Positions 44,808 through 53,887 of a stretch of DNA of 64,000 bases are shown here, one piece after another. The notes under the pieces are model-generated. The model made no database searches, was not told where the DNA came from, and worked only from the letters and a program-made list of their open reading frames with translations. The translations under genes were made by a program, and so were the position numbers. The first letter of the stretch is position 1, and each line of letters opens with the position of its first letter. Location: positions 1,054,001 through 1,118,000 of the forward strand of contig NZ_LYOY01000029.1 of NCBI RefSeq assembly GCF_001653515.1, in the 5' to 3' direction. The DNA is from Streptomyces sp. ERV7. GTDB lineage: Bacteria > Actinomycetota > Actinomycetes > Streptomycetales > Streptomycetaceae.

Positions 44808-45584
44808 TCAGGGGCGCAGCAGAGCGGCCAGCCGCTCCCGCCCCGCGGTCAGCAGCGCGGGCAGCCCCGCCGCGTCCGGATACCAGCGCTTCTCGTACTC
44901 CCAGCACAGCCAGCCGTCGGGGCCGAGCGGCGCCAGCGCCTCCGCCAGCGGCAGCACCCCGGCCCCCAGCGGCAGCGGGGTGGTGTCCTGGGCCGAGGCG
45001 ACGTCCTTCACCTGGACGTATCCGAGATGCGGGGCGAGCGCCGCGTAGGTGTCGGCCGGGCTCTCGCCGCCGAGCCAGGTGTGCAGCACGTCCCACAGCG
45101 CGCCGACCGAGGGCGCGCCGACCCGGTCCAGTACGCGGGCGACGGCCGCGCCCGTGCGGTGGGAGTCATGTGTTTCGAGCAGGACGCGCACCCCCCGGTC
45201 GGCGGCGAGCGCGGCCACCGACCGCAGCCGCCGCACGGCGACCCCGTCGTCTTCCGGGCCGCCCCGGCCGCCGGGGAAGACGCGTACGTACGGGGCGCCG
45301 AGGTCGTGGGCGAGGTCCACCAGCGCGTCGAGCCGCTCGGCGTCGTCGGGGTCGGCCACGCGCGCGTACCCGGCGACGGTGAGCACACGGACGCCGTGCG
45401 CCGCGAACTCGGCCGCCACCGCCGCCCGTTGGCGGGCGTCGATGCCGGGGTGGACCGGCTCCTCGGGGTGGGCGCGCAGCTCCACGCCCTGGTAGCCGTG
45501 CGCGACGGCGAGGCGGACGACCTCGGTGACGGGCAGGCCCGGCACCCCGAGGGTGGAGAAGGCGTACCGCACCCCGCCGTTCAC
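44808..45584 (-). CDS. Sugar phosphate isomerase/epimerase family protein
   Basis: This 258-aa xylose-isomerase-like TIM barrel has RYAFSTLGVPGLPVTEVV, then YQGVELRAHPEEPVHPG, VRVLLETHDSHRTGAAVARV, VGALWDVLHTWLGGESPADT and LGYVQVKDV, with metal-binding Glu, Asp and His in the usual strand ends. The GTG at 45584 overlaps the GNAT stop (GTGA). It is the last gene of an operon with a dehydrogenase and DUF993. The sugar is unknown. Confidence 0.85.
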   Translation of the reverse strand: MNGGVRYAFSTLGVPGLPVTEVVRLAVAHGYQGVELRAHPEEPVHPGIDARQRAAVAAEFAAHGVRVLTVAGYARVADPDDAERLDALVDLAHDLGAPYVRVFPGGRGGPEDDGVAVRRLRSVAALAADRGVRVLLETHDSHRTGAAVARVLDRVGAPSVGALWDVLHTWLGGESPADTYAALAPHLGYVQVKDVASAQDTTPLPLGAGVLPLAEALAPLGPDGWLCWEYEKRWYPDAAGLPALLTAGRERLAALLRP

Positions 45585-46129
45585 CGGTCCGCCAGGCCGA
45601 GCCGCCAGTCCTGGCCGACCAGGTCGGCGCCGTAGGAGCGGTGCGGCTTCTCGGCGACGAGGGTGAAGCCGTGGCGCAGATAGAGCGCGCGGGCGGCGCC
45701 GAGCACGTCGTTGGTCCACAGCACCAGCTCGCGGTACCCCGCCTCGCGGGCGAAGGAGACGACCTCCGCGACCAGCCGGTCGCCGAGGCCGTGGCCCCGG
45801 GCCTGCGGCTCCACCAGGAGCAGCCGCAGCCGCGCGGTGGCCGGGGCGTCGTCGCGCACGCACATCACGGACCCGGCGCGGCGCCCGTCCAGCTCGGCGA
45901 TCCAGACGCGCTCCAGATGCGGGTCGTGGTCCTGGGCGAAGGCCGCCACGATCCCGGCGACCAGCCCCTCGAAGTCGGTGTTCCACCCGTACTCGGCGGC
46001 GTACAGCGCGCCGTGCCGCTCCACGATCCAGCCCAGGTCCCCCGGACGGGGGTCCCGCAGGACGGGCTCGGGGCGGGCGGAGGCGGAGTGAGTGTCGGCC
46101 ACGGGGCCAGTATGCCGGGCGGACGTCAC
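45581..46129 (-). CDS. GNAT-family N-acetyltransferase
   Basis: This protein of up to 182 aa has a GNAT core: DLGWIVERHGALYAAEYGW, then RLRLLLVEPQARGHGLGDRL with the acetyl-CoA-binding R/QxxGxG/A loop, and YLRHGFTLVAEKPHRSYG. It resembles MarR-fused GNAT enzymes but has no HTH. The GTG at 46129 overlaps the previous stop as elsewhere in the operon; a GTG at 46102 is also possible. It may acetylate an amino-sugar intermediate or act on an unrelated amine. Confidence 0.8.
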   Translation of the reverse strand: MTSARHTGPVADTHSASARPEPVLRDPRPGDLGWIVERHGALYAAEYGWNTDFEGLVAGIVAAFAQDHDPHLERVWIAELDGRRAGSVMCVRDDAPATARLRLLLVEPQARGHGLGDRLVAEVVSFAREAGYRELVLWTNDVLGAARALYLRHGFTLVAEKPHRSYGADLVGQDWRLGLADR

Positions 46130-46980
46130 CGTACGGAGGACTCCGGCGGCACGACCGACGCGAACCGTTCCACCGTCTCCCTCAGCACCTCCGCGCCGTC
46201 GCGCCCCCACAGCTCCTCGTTGAACAGCTCGACCTCCACGGGGCCGGTGTAGCCCGCCGCGGCCACCCGCTCGTACCAGGCCACGAGGTCGATCACGCCG
46301 TCCCCGAGCTGGCCGCGCCCGGTCAGGACCCCGGCGGGCAACGGCGTGATCCAGTCCGCCAGTTGGAAGGAGTGGATACGGCCGCCCGCCCCGGCGCGGG
46401 CGACCGCCGCCGGGGCCCGGTCGTCCCACCAGAGGTGGTAGGTGTCGACGACGACTCCCACCTCCCGCGCCGGGAACCGCTCGGCGAGCTCCAGGGCCTG
46501 GCCGAGGGTGGAGACGACACAGCGGTCCGAGGCGTACATCGGGTGCAGCGGCTCGATCGCGAGGCGTACGCCCCGGACGCGCGCGTAAGGGGCGAGCTCG
46601 GCCAGCGCGTCCGCGACCCGCTCCCGCGCCCCGGCCAGGTCCCGGCTGCCCCCGGGCAGTCCGCCCGAGACCAGCACCAGGGTGTCGGTGCCCAGCGCCG
46701 CGGCCTCGTCGATGGCCTCGCGGTTGTCGTCGAGCGCCCGTACGCGCGCGTGGGGCTCGCTCGCCGTGAAGAAGCCGCCCCGGCACAGCGTGGTGACGTT
46801 CAGCCCGGCGTCCCGCACCAGCCGCGCCGCCGCCTCGACCCCGTACGCCCGCACGGGCTCGCGCCACAGCCCGACGCCCGGCACGCCCGACTCGGCGCAG
46901 GCGCGGACCAGTTCGGGCAGCGTGAGCTGCTTCACGGTCATCTGGTTGATGCTGAGGCGGGCGAGGTGCGGGCGGTTCAT
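46126..46980 (-). CDS. TIM-barrel isomerase, hydroxypyruvate-isomerase/sugar-epimerase type
   Basis: This 284-aa protein has RLSINQMTVKQLTLPELVRA, GVPGVGLWREPVRAYG, VRLAIEPLHPMYASDRCVV, VGVVVDTYHLWWD and VEVELFNEELWGRDG, the AP-endonuclease-2 fold with Glu/Asp/His metal ligands. It overlaps its neighbours by ATGA and GTGA. It is one of two barrels in this operon, so they may catalyse successive epimerisation or dehydration steps. Confidence 0.85.
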   Translation of the reverse strand: MNRPHLARLSINQMTVKQLTLPELVRACAESGVPGVGLWREPVRAYGVEAAARLVRDAGLNVTTLCRGGFFTASEPHARVRALDDNREAIDEAAALGTDTLVLVSGGLPGGSRDLAGARERVADALAELAPYARVRGVRLAIEPLHPMYASDRCVVSTLGQALELAERFPAREVGVVVDTYHLWWDDRAPAAVARAGAGGRIHSFQLADWITPLPAGVLTGRGQLGDGVIDLVAWYERVAAAGYTGPVEVELFNEELWGRDGAEVLRETVERFASVVPPESSVR

Positions 46981-48131
46981 GAGGTGACTCCGTGGACCGT
47001 GAGCAGGGCGCGCATACGGGAGGCGGCCGCCTCCGGGTCCGGGAACAGGCCCAGACCGTCGGCGAGTTCGTACGCCCGCGCCAGATGCGGCAGCGAGCGG
47101 GCCGACTGGAGACCGCCGACCATGGTGAAGTGGTCCTGGTGGCCCGCCAGCCAGGCGAGCAGGACGACCCCGGTCTTGTAGTAGCGGGTCGGCGCCCCGA
47201 AGAGGTGCCGGGCGAGCGCGACCGTCGGGTCCAGGCGCTCGCGGAAGCCCGCGGGATCGTCCGCGTCCAGCGCCCGCACCGCGTCCGCCGCCACCGGGCC
47301 CAGCGGGTCGAAGATCCCCAACAGGGCGTGGCTGAACCCCTGTTCGTCGCCCTCGATCAGCTCGGGGTAGTGGAAGTCGTCGCCCGTGTAGCACTTCACA
47401 CCGTCCGGCAGCCGCCGTCGGAGCTCCACCTCCCGGCGGGCGTCGAGCAGCGACACCTTCACCCCGTCGACCTTCCCGGCGTGGGCGGCGACGATCGAGA
47501 GGAACGCCCCGGTGGCCGTGTCCAGGTCCGGCGAGCCCCAGTAGCCGCTCAGCGCGGGGTCGAACATCGGGCCCAGCCAGTGCAGGATCACCGGCCGGGC
47601 GGTCTGCTCCAACAGCCGCCCGTAGACGGCGAGATAGTCCTCCGGGCCGCGCGCCACCGCCGCCAGCGCCCGCGAGGCCATCAGGATCGCCTGGGCGCCG
47701 GCGCCCTCGACGACGGCGAGCTGTTCCTCGTACGCGGCCGTCACCTCCGGCAGGGAGGCGGCCCGGAGGAGCTGGTCGGTGCCCGCCCCGCACGCGATCC
47801 GCCCGCCGACCGCCCGCGCCTCCGCGGCCGAGCGCCGGATCAGCTCGGCGGCCGAGCCCCAGTCCAGGCCCATCCCGCGCTGCGCGGTGTCCATCGCCTC
47901 CGCGACCCCGAGCCCGTGCGACCACAGATGGCGGCGGAAGGCGAGCGTGGTCTCCCAGTCGACGGCCGCGGGCCCCTCGGGCGCGGTGTCGGCGTACGGG
48001 TCGGCGACGACGTGCGCCGCCGAGAAGACCGTACGGGTCAGGGGCGGGCCGCCCGGCGCGACGACGACCGGGTCGGTGCGCGGCTCGTAGGGGACGAGCA
48101 CCCCGTCCGCGCGCGGCAGCAGCAGGCTCAC
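46977..48131 (-). CDS. DUF993-family (DHDPS-like aldolase fold) protein
   Basis: This 384-aa protein belongs to the DUF993 family, related to dihydrodipicolinate synthase-like TIM barrels. It has LPRADGVLVPYEPRTDP, GMGLDWGSAAELIRRSAAEA, IACGAGTDQLLRAASL, GVKVSLLDARREVELR with a candidate Schiff-base Lys, and YYKTGVVLLAWLAGHQDHF. In catabolic operons such proteins may act as aldolases or hydrolases of keto-sugar acids. It starts with a GTG overlapping the dehydrogenase stop. The reaction is unknown. Confidence 0.8.
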   Translation of the reverse strand: MSLLLPRADGVLVPYEPRTDPVVVAPGGPPLTRTVFSAAHVVADPYADTAPEGPAAVDWETTLAFRRHLWSHGLGVAEAMDTAQRGMGLDWGSAAELIRRSAAEARAVGGRIACGAGTDQLLRAASLPEVTAAYEEQLAVVEGAGAQAILMASRALAAVARGPEDYLAVYGRLLEQTARPVILHWLGPMFDPALSGYWGSPDLDTATGAFLSIVAAHAGKVDGVKVSLLDARREVELRRRLPDGVKCYTGDDFHYPELIEGDEQGFSHALLGIFDPLGPVAADAVRALDADDPAGFRERLDPTVALARHLFGAPTRYYKTGVVLLAWLAGHQDHFTMVGGLQSARSLPHLARAYELADGLGLFPDPEAAASRMRALLTVHGVTS

Positions 48132-49351
48132 AGCGCGATCTCCGGCACCTCGATGCGGCGGCCCTCGGCCGAGGAGCGCAGCCCCAGCTCGGCCAGCTGC
48201 ACCCCGCGCGCGCCCGCGAGCAGGTCCCAGCGGTAAGGGGCGTCGAGGACCACATGGCGCAGGAACAGCTCCCACTGCGCCTTGAAGCCGTTGTCGAAGC
48301 CCCTGTCGGAGCCGGTGTTGTCCGGCACCTCCTGCCACTGCTCGCGGAAGGACTCGGTCGCGGGCAGGTCCGGGTTCCACACCGGCTTGGGGGTGGCGGC
48401 GCGGTGCTGGACGCGGCAGGTGCGCAGCCCCGCCACCGCCGAGCCCTCGGTGCCGTCCACCTGGAACTCGACCAGCTCGTCGCGGTGCACCCGGACCGCC
48501 CAGGAGGAGTTGATCTGGGCGACCGCGCCGCCCTCCAGCTGGAAGATCCCGTACGCGGCGTCGTCGGCGGTCGCGTCGTACGGCTTGCCGCTCTCGTCCC
48601 AGCGCTGCGGAACGTGCGTGGCCGCCAGCGCCTGTACGGAGGTGACGCGGCCGAAGAGCTCGTGCAGCACGTACTCCCAGTGCGGGAACATGTCGACGAC
48701 GATGCCGCCGCCGTCCTGGGCGCGGTAGTTCCAGGACGGGCGCTGGGCGCTCTGCCAGTCGCCCTCGAAGACCCAGTAGCCGAACTCGCCCCGCACCGAC
48801 AGGATCCGCCCGAAGAAGCCGCCGTCGATCAGCCGCTTCAGCTTCAGCAGGCCCGGCAGAAAGAGCTTGTCCTGGACGACGCCGTGCTTGATCCCGGCGT
48901 CCCGGGCGAGCCGGGCCAGCTCCAGGGCGCCGGACAGGCCCGTCGAGGTGGGCTTCTCGGTGTAGACGTGCTTGCCCGCGGCGATCGCCCTGGCCAGGGA
49001 GTCCTGGCGGGCGGAGGTGACCTGGGCGTCGAAGTAGATCTCCACGGTGTCGTCGGCGAGCACGGCGTCCAGGTCGGTGGACCAGTGGGCGAGGCCGTGG
49101 CGCTCGGCGATGGCCCGCAGCGCGGACTCCCGGCGGCCCACCAGGACGGGTTCGGGCCACAGGACGGTGCCGTCGCCGAGGTCCAGGCCGCCCTCGTCGC
49201 GCAGGGCGAGCAGGGAGCGTACGAGGTGCTGGCGGTAGCCCATGCGGCCGGTGACGCCGTTCATGGCGATCCGCACGGTCCGGCGTGCGGACGCCGGTGC
49301 CGTGCGTGGTGCGGACGCCGGTGTCGTGCGGCCTGCGGGCGTCGGTGTCAT
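48128..49351 (-). CDS. Gfo/Idh/MocA-family oxidoreductase
   Basis: This 407-aa NAD(P)-dependent dehydrogenase is longer than average. After a short Thr/Pro/Ala repeat tail (residues 1-25) come VRIAMNGVTGRMGYRQHLVR as Rossmann motif, the catalytic-region HVYTEKPTSTGLSGALELAR, then FEGDWQSAQRPSWNYRAQDGG. It is the first gene of the leftward operon, with GGAGGGGA before the ATG, and faces the LacI gene across a promoter region with an operator-like site. It probably oxidises the sugar that enters the pathway. Confidence 0.88.
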   Translation of the reverse strand: MTPTPAGRTTPASAPRTAPASARRTVRIAMNGVTGRMGYRQHLVRSLLALRDEGGLDLGDGTVLWPEPVLVGRRESALRAIAERHGLAHWSTDLDAVLADDTVEIYFDAQVTSARQDSLARAIAAGKHVYTEKPTSTGLSGALELARLARDAGIKHGVVQDKLFLPGLLKLKRLIDGGFFGRILSVRGEFGYWVFEGDWQSAQRPSWNYRAQDGGGIVVDMFPHWEYVLHELFGRVTSVQALAATHVPQRWDESGKPYDATADDAAYGIFQLEGGAVAQINSSWAVRVHRDELVEFQVDGTEGSAVAGLRTCRVQHRAATPKPVWNPDLPATESFREQWQEVPDNTGSDRGFDNGFKAQWELFLRHVVLDAPYRWDLLAGARGVQLAELGLRSSAEGRRIEVPEIAL

Positions 49352-49437
49352 CTGAAGTCCCCTCCATCCCATCAGCCCCTTCCGCCATGGCGGTCGGAGC
49401 GCGGTGATCCAGCGGTGATCTACTGGTAACAGGCGTA

Positions 49438-49449
49438 GCAAGCGCTTTC
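49438..49449. promoter_or_regulatory. LacI-type operator between the catabolic operon and its regulator
   Basis: GCAAGCGCTTTC (49438-49449), with the palindromic core AAGCGCTT (49440-49447), matches the CG-centred pattern bound by LacI/GalR proteins. It is in the 194-bp divergent gap between the dehydrogenase (start 49351) and LacI (start 49546) genes, in a position to control both. Confidence 0.75.
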
Positions 49450-49545
49450 TATCGAGGGGGACGCTAGCCTGCGCACAGCGCCGCCGACAAGAGGCGCGCG
49501 GCGGACCACCCCCTGTGCCCACAACAGACGTGCCCGGAGGCAGAG

Positions 49546-50613
49546 ATGACAGCGACCCTGGCGGATGTGGCGGCGCGCGCCCGGGTGTCCCCGGCGACCG
49601 TCTCGCGGGTGCTCAACGGCAACTACCCGGTCGCCGCGGCCACCCGCGAACGCGTCCTGCGGGCCGTGGACGAGCTGGACTACGTCCTGAACGGGCCCGC
49701 CAGCTCGCTCGCCGCCGCCACCTCCGACCTGGTCGGCATACTCGTGAACGACATCGCCGACCCCTTCTTCGGGATCATGGCGGGCGCGGCCCAGTCCGAG
49801 ATCGGCGGCGGCCCCGGGGCCCGCGAGAAGCTGGCCGTGGTCTGCAACACGGGCGGCTCGCCGGAGCGCGAACTCACCTACCTCACCCTGCTCCAGCGCC
49901 AGCGCGCGGCGGCCGTCATCCTCACCGGCGGCGCCCTGGAGGACCCCGAGCACGCGGCGGCGGTCGCGGCCAAGCTGGGGCGGCTCGCGGAGGCGGGGGC
50001 GCGGATCGTGCTGTGCGGGCGGCCGCCGCTGGTGACGTCCGGGCCCGGCGCCGACGCACGGGCCGCCGGGCCGGTCGCGGCCACGCTCACCTTCGACAAC
50101 CGGGGCGGCGGCCGCCGGCTGACGGAGCATCTGCTCGCGCTCGGCCACCGCCGCATCGGCTATGTGGCGGGCCCCGAGGAGCGCACCACGACCCGGCACC
50201 GCGTCGAGGGCCACCTGGCGGCGCTCGCGGACGCGGGCGTGGCGCCCGGACCGCTCGTCCACGGTTCCTACGACCGCCGCTCCGGCTACGACGCGACCGT
50301 CGAACTCCTGCGCCTCGACCCGACGTTGACGGCGGTCGTGGCCGCCAACGACACCGTCGCGCTCGGTACCTGCGCGGCCCTGCGCGACCGCGGTCTGTCC
50401 ATCCCGGGCGACGTCTCGGTGGCGGGCTTCGACGACCTCCCGTTCAGCACGGACGCGGTCCCCGCCCTGACGACGGTACGGCTGCCGCTGTACGAGGCGG
50501 GGGCTCGGGCGGGCCGGCTCGCGATGGGCAAGGAGCCGGTGCCGCCGGGCGGGATCGCCACGGTGCACGGGGAGTTGATGGTCCGGGGCTCGACGGGACC
50601 CACGCGCGCGTAG
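49546..50613 (+). CDS. LacI-family transcriptional regulator
   Basis: This 355-aa regulator has the LacI HTH (TLADVAARARVSPATVSRVL, then YPVAAATRERVLRAVDELDY) and hinge helix region. A periplasmic-binding-protein sensor domain follows, with VGILVNDIADPFFGIMAGAA and SVAGFDDLPFSTDAVPALTT. Its gene is divergent from the dehydrogenase/DUF993 operon with a LacI operator between, so it most likely represses that operon until its sugar ligand is present. Confidence 0.9.
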   Translation: MTATLADVAARARVSPATVSRVLNGNYPVAAATRERVLRAVDELDYVLNGPASSLAAATSDLVGILVNDIADPFFGIMAGAAQSEIGGGPGAREKLAVVCNTGGSPERELTYLTLLQRQRAAAVILTGGALEDPEHAAAVAAKLGRLAEAGARIVLCGRPPLVTSGPGADARAAGPVAATLTFDNRGGGRRLTEHLLALGHRRIGYVAGPEERTTTRHRVEGHLAALADAGVAPGPLVHGSYDRRSGYDATVELLRLDPTLTAVVAANDTVALGTCAALRDRGLSIPGDVSVAGFDDLPFSTDAVPALTTVRLPLYEAGARAGRLAMGKEPVPPGGIATVHGELMVRGSTGPTRA

Positions 50614-50788
50614 CGGATGCCCGAGGGGCCGCGGAGGGGTTCGTGGGGCTTCGGCGGGGGCTTCGGCAGGGGCGGAACTCGGTGCCGGATTCCCGCCAGC
50701 GGGCAGGGGCGCGGCGAACCAGGATCGTGGGTACGGCCTCCGGTTCGCCCGTCCGGGGCGAGGGCCGCACCCCGAGGAGAAGACCCCC

Positions 50789-51595
50789 ATGGACCTGCAC
50801 CTTTCCGGCCGTACCGCGCTCGTCACCGGCGCTTCGAAGGGCATCGGTCTGGCGGTGGTGAGCACCCTGCTCGACGAGGGCGCGCGCGTGGTCGCGGTCT
50901 CCCGCCGCACCAGCCCGGAGCTGGAGAAGCTGGCCCGCCCCGAGCTCGTCCACGTCCCTGCCGACCTCATGGATCCCGAGGCCCCCGCGCGCGTGGTGGC
51001 CCGTACCGTCGAGGAGTTCGGCGGCCTGGACGTCCTGGTGAACAACGCGGGCGGCCCGCCGCCGGGCGTGACGCTGCCGCGCACCTCGTTCACGGACGCG
51101 GGGGACGCGGACTGGTCCTCGATGTTCGAGTTCAATCTGTTCTCGGCGGTACGGGCGGTCCGTGCGGCCCTGCCGCATCTGCTCGCCGACGGCGGTGGCG
51201 CCGTCGTCAACGTCTCCACGGGCCTGGCGCGTCAGCCCGCGGTCGGCAACGCCGAGTACGGCGCGGCCAAGGCGGCCCTGAGCAACTTCACCAAGGTCCT
51301 GTCGGAGGAGTACGCGCCGCAGGGCGTCCGCTTCAACACGGTCTCGCCGGGTGCGGTGCGGACGGCGTGGTGGACCGAGGAGGGCGGCGCGGCCGACGTC
51401 ATCGCGGCGATGGCGGGCTCGGACCGCGACACGGTGATGGACACCCTGGCCCCCCAGATGATGAACGTCTCCACGGGCCGTCTGGTGACCCCGCAGGAGA
51501 TAGCCGACGCGGTGGTCCTGCTGGCCTCCCCGAGGTCGGGCAGCACGACGGGGGCGGACTTCGTGGTGGACGGGGGGTATCTGAAGGCGGTGTGA
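50789..51595 (+). CDS. Short-chain dehydrogenase/reductase
   Basis: This 268-aa SDR has the cofactor motif VTGASKGIG, VNNAGGPPPG, the catalytic Ser in NVSTGLARQ and the YGAAKAAL motif with Tyr and Lys. An acidic residue is not clear after strand 2 (AVSRRTSP), which suggests NADP preference. It is spaced 175 bp from the LacI gene and is probably independent. Substrate unknown. A hairpin at 51845-51885 is the likely terminator. Confidence 0.88.
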   Translation: MDLHLSGRTALVTGASKGIGLAVVSTLLDEGARVVAVSRRTSPELEKLARPELVHVPADLMDPEAPARVVARTVEEFGGLDVLVNNAGGPPPGVTLPRTSFTDAGDADWSSMFEFNLFSAVRAVRAALPHLLADGGGAVVNVSTGLARQPAVGNAEYGAAKAALSNFTKVLSEEYAPQGVRFNTVSPGAVRTAWWTEEGGAADVIAAMAGSDRDTVMDTLAPQMMNVSTGRLVTPQEIADAVVLLASPRSGSTTGADFVVDGGYLKAV

Positions 51596-51844
51596 CCCCT
51601 GTGGACGGGGCGGGCGCGGTCCCGGGCGCCGCCGGCCCGTCCGCCCCGGCCCACCCGAACCACCCGCCCCCGGCGGCCGGTCGCGTACCTGTTTCCCGGA
51701 ACGGGCCGGGGCCGGGAACCCCTCGGTGACGGGCTCCGTCCAAGTGCCGTACTGCCGGTGAGTCTCCGCAGAGCGGTGTCGGTCCTCGCTGCTGGCTGCG
51801 AACGGCCGACCACCCCTCTCCAACCGCCTGCGGCCGGCAGCACA

Positions 51845-51885
51845 GCCGCCACCGGCGCGCCCCCCTCCGACTGCGCCGGTGGCGG
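51845..51885 (+). terminator. Strong hairpin downstream of the SDR gene
   Basis: A perfect 14-bp stem (GCCGCCACCGGCGC, 51845-51858, with its complement, 51872-51885) encloses a 13-nt loop. It is 250 bp past the SDR stop; the sequence between, 51596-51844, holds no gene I can support. Confidence 0.75.
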
Positions 51886-51935
51886 CCCCTTGCCCGGTTC
51901 CGGCCCGGATTCCGCACCGGGCGGTGCGCGCCCCC

Positions 51936-51990
51936 TTGACCGGCAATAACTTTCCGGTTATCCGTTCGGTTTGGAAGTTTCTTCCAGACC
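51936..51990 (+). promoter_or_regulatory. Promoter and operator-like palindrome of the GH3 gene
   Basis: TTGACC (51936-51941), a 16-bp spacer and TTATCC (51958-51963) form a plausible promoter. Just downstream, GGTTTGGAAG-TTT-CTTCCAGACC (51968-51990) has arms matching at 9 of 10 positions, suited to roadblock repression by a sugar-sensing regulator. I cannot match it to a defined consensus. Confidence 0.55.
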
Positions 51991-52000
51991 TAGGGATGGA

Positions 52001-53827
52001 GTGCCCGTGTCGCACCGCACCTCCAGACGCACCCTCCTCGCCACCGCCGCCGCGACGGCCGCCGCGGCCGCCGTCGGCCCCGCGCTCCCCGCGTACGCCG
52101 AGGCGACGCGCGCCCCCGACGGCCGGCTGCGCCGGATCGTCTCCCGGATGTCCCTGGCCGAGAAGGTCGGCCAGCTCTTCGTGATGCGGGTGTACGGACA
52201 CTCCGCCACCGCGCCCGACCAGGCCGACATCGACGCCAACATGAGCGAGATGGGTGTGCGCAGCGCCGCCGAGCTCATCGCGAAGTACCACGTCGGCGGG
52301 ATCATCTACTTCACCTGGGCGCACAACACCCGCGACCCGCACCAGATCGCCGCCCTCTCCAACGGCATCCAGCGCGCGGGCCTGTCCCAGCCCACTCCCG
52401 TACCGCTGCTGATCGCCACCGACCAGGAGCACGGCATCGTGTGCCGGGTCGGCCGCCCCGCCACCCTCTTCCCCGGCGCCATGGCGATCGGCGCCGGAGC
52501 GTCGGTGCGCGATGCCCGGACGCTCGGCCGCGTCGCCGGGGCCGAGCTGCGCGCACTGGGGATCCGGCAGAACTACTCCCCCGACGCCGATGTGAACGTC
52601 AACCCGGCCAACCCCGTCATCGGGGTGCGCTCCTTCGGCGCCGACCCGACGGCGGTCGCCCGGCTGGTGGCGGCCGAGGTGCACGGCTACCAGGAGGCGG
52701 GGGTCGCGGCGACCGCCAAGCACTTCCCCGGGCACGGCGACACCACGGTCGACAGCCACACCGGCATCCCGGTGATCACCCACACCCGGCAGCAGTGGGA
52801 GGAGCTGGACGCGCCGCCGTTCCGGGCCGCCGTCGCCGCCGGAATCGACTCGGTCATGACCGCGCACATCCAGTTCCCGGCGCTCGACGCAAGCAACGAC
52901 CCGGCGACCCTCTCGCACCCGATCCTCACCGGGATCCTGCGCGAGGAGCTCGGCTACCGGGGAGTGATCGTCACCGACTCGCTGGGCATGCAGGGCGTCC
53001 GGGACAAGTACGGCGACGACCGGGTGCCGGTGCTCGCCCTGAAGGCCGGGGCCGACCAGTTGCTCAACCCGCCGGACCTGGCGGTGGCGTGGAACGGGGT
53101 GATGGCGGCGGTCACCAGCGGCGAGCTCAGCGAGGCCCGGCTCGACGCGTCGATCCTGCGGGTGCTCGAACTCAAGGAGCGACGGGGTCTGTTCAGCCAT
53201 CCGTACGTCTCGGACGCCGAGGTGGACCGGGTGGTCGGCACCCGGCCGCACCTCGCCGCCGCCGACGCGGTGGCCGAGCGGACGACGACGCTGCTCGTCA
53301 ACACGGGCTCCCTGCTCCCGCTGTCGCGGCGGCGCCATCGCGAGGTGCTGGTGGTGGGCGCGGACCCGGCCTCGCCCTCCGGGACGACCGGGCCCCCGAC
53401 GACCGTCCTGGCCAAGGCCCTGACCGAACTCGGCTTCACCGCGACCGCGCTGTCGACCGGCACCCTGCCCTCGCAGGCGCAGATCGACGCGGCGGTGGCG
53501 GCGGCGCGCGACAGGGACGCCGTGGTCGTGGGCACGTACAACGCGGGGGCGGGCGGGGCGCAGGCCCGGCTGGTGGCGGCGCTCGGCGCGACCGGTGTGC
53601 CGGTGGTGCACCTCGCGATCCGCAACCCGTACGACATCGCCCACCTCGGCGGGTACACGGCCTCGCTCGCCACCTACTCCTGGACGGACGTCGAACTGCG
53701 GGCGGCGGTACGGGTCCTGGCGGGCCGGGCCGAACCGGCCGGGCGGCTGCCGGTGGCGGTGATGCGCGAGGACGATCCGGCCCGGGTGCTGTATCCGATC
53801 GGGTACGGGCTGTCGTACCGGAGATAA
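52001..53827 (+). CDS. Tat-exported glycoside hydrolase family 3 (beta-N-acetylhexosaminidase type)
   Basis: This 608-aa protein begins with a twin-arginine signal (SRRTLLATAAATAAAAAVGP) and is predicted to be exported folded. The GH3 catalytic barrel has PLLIATDQEHG, the NagZ-type KHFPGHGDTTVDSHTGIPVI with the His/Asp dyad, and the nucleophile Asp in GVIVTDSLGMQGV. A C-terminal alpha/beta domain starts near residue 430. It would remove GlcNAc-type residues from chitin or peptidoglycan fragments. The GTG at 52001 is chosen from the RBS; a GTG at 52007 is also possible. Confidence 0.88.
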   Translation: MPVSHRTSRRTLLATAAATAAAAAVGPALPAYAEATRAPDGRLRRIVSRMSLAEKVGQLFVMRVYGHSATAPDQADIDANMSEMGVRSAAELIAKYHVGGIIYFTWAHNTRDPHQIAALSNGIQRAGLSQPTPVPLLIATDQEHGIVCRVGRPATLFPGAMAIGAGASVRDARTLGRVAGAELRALGIRQNYSPDADVNVNPANPVIGVRSFGADPTAVARLVAAEVHGYQEAGVAATAKHFPGHGDTTVDSHTGIPVITHTRQQWEELDAPPFRAAVAAGIDSVMTAHIQFPALDASNDPATLSHPILTGILREELGYRGVIVTDSLGMQGVRDKYGDDRVPVLALKAGADQLLNPPDLAVAWNGVMAAVTSGELSEARLDASILRVLELKERRGLFSHPYVSDAEVDRVVGTRPHLAAADAVAERTTTLLVNTGSLLPLSRRRHREVLVVGADPASPSGTTGPPTTVLAKALTELGFTATALSTGTLPSQAQIDAAVAAARDRDAVVVGTYNAGAGGAQARLVAALGATGVPVVHLAIRNPYDIAHLGGYTASLATYSWTDVELRAAVRVLAGRAEPAGRLPVAVMREDDPARVLYPIGYGLSYRR

Positions 53828-53887
53828 CCCCCGGGCCCTCTGGCGTGTTCTCCGCGTGAGCGGTCACGCTGGAGCGGGGGGTCGGAC

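Noticed and set aside
50444..53644. A 1066-aa minus-strand open frame across the SDR and GH3 genes
   Set aside because: It is antisense of two well-supported genes plus their spacer and has shadow-like composition.
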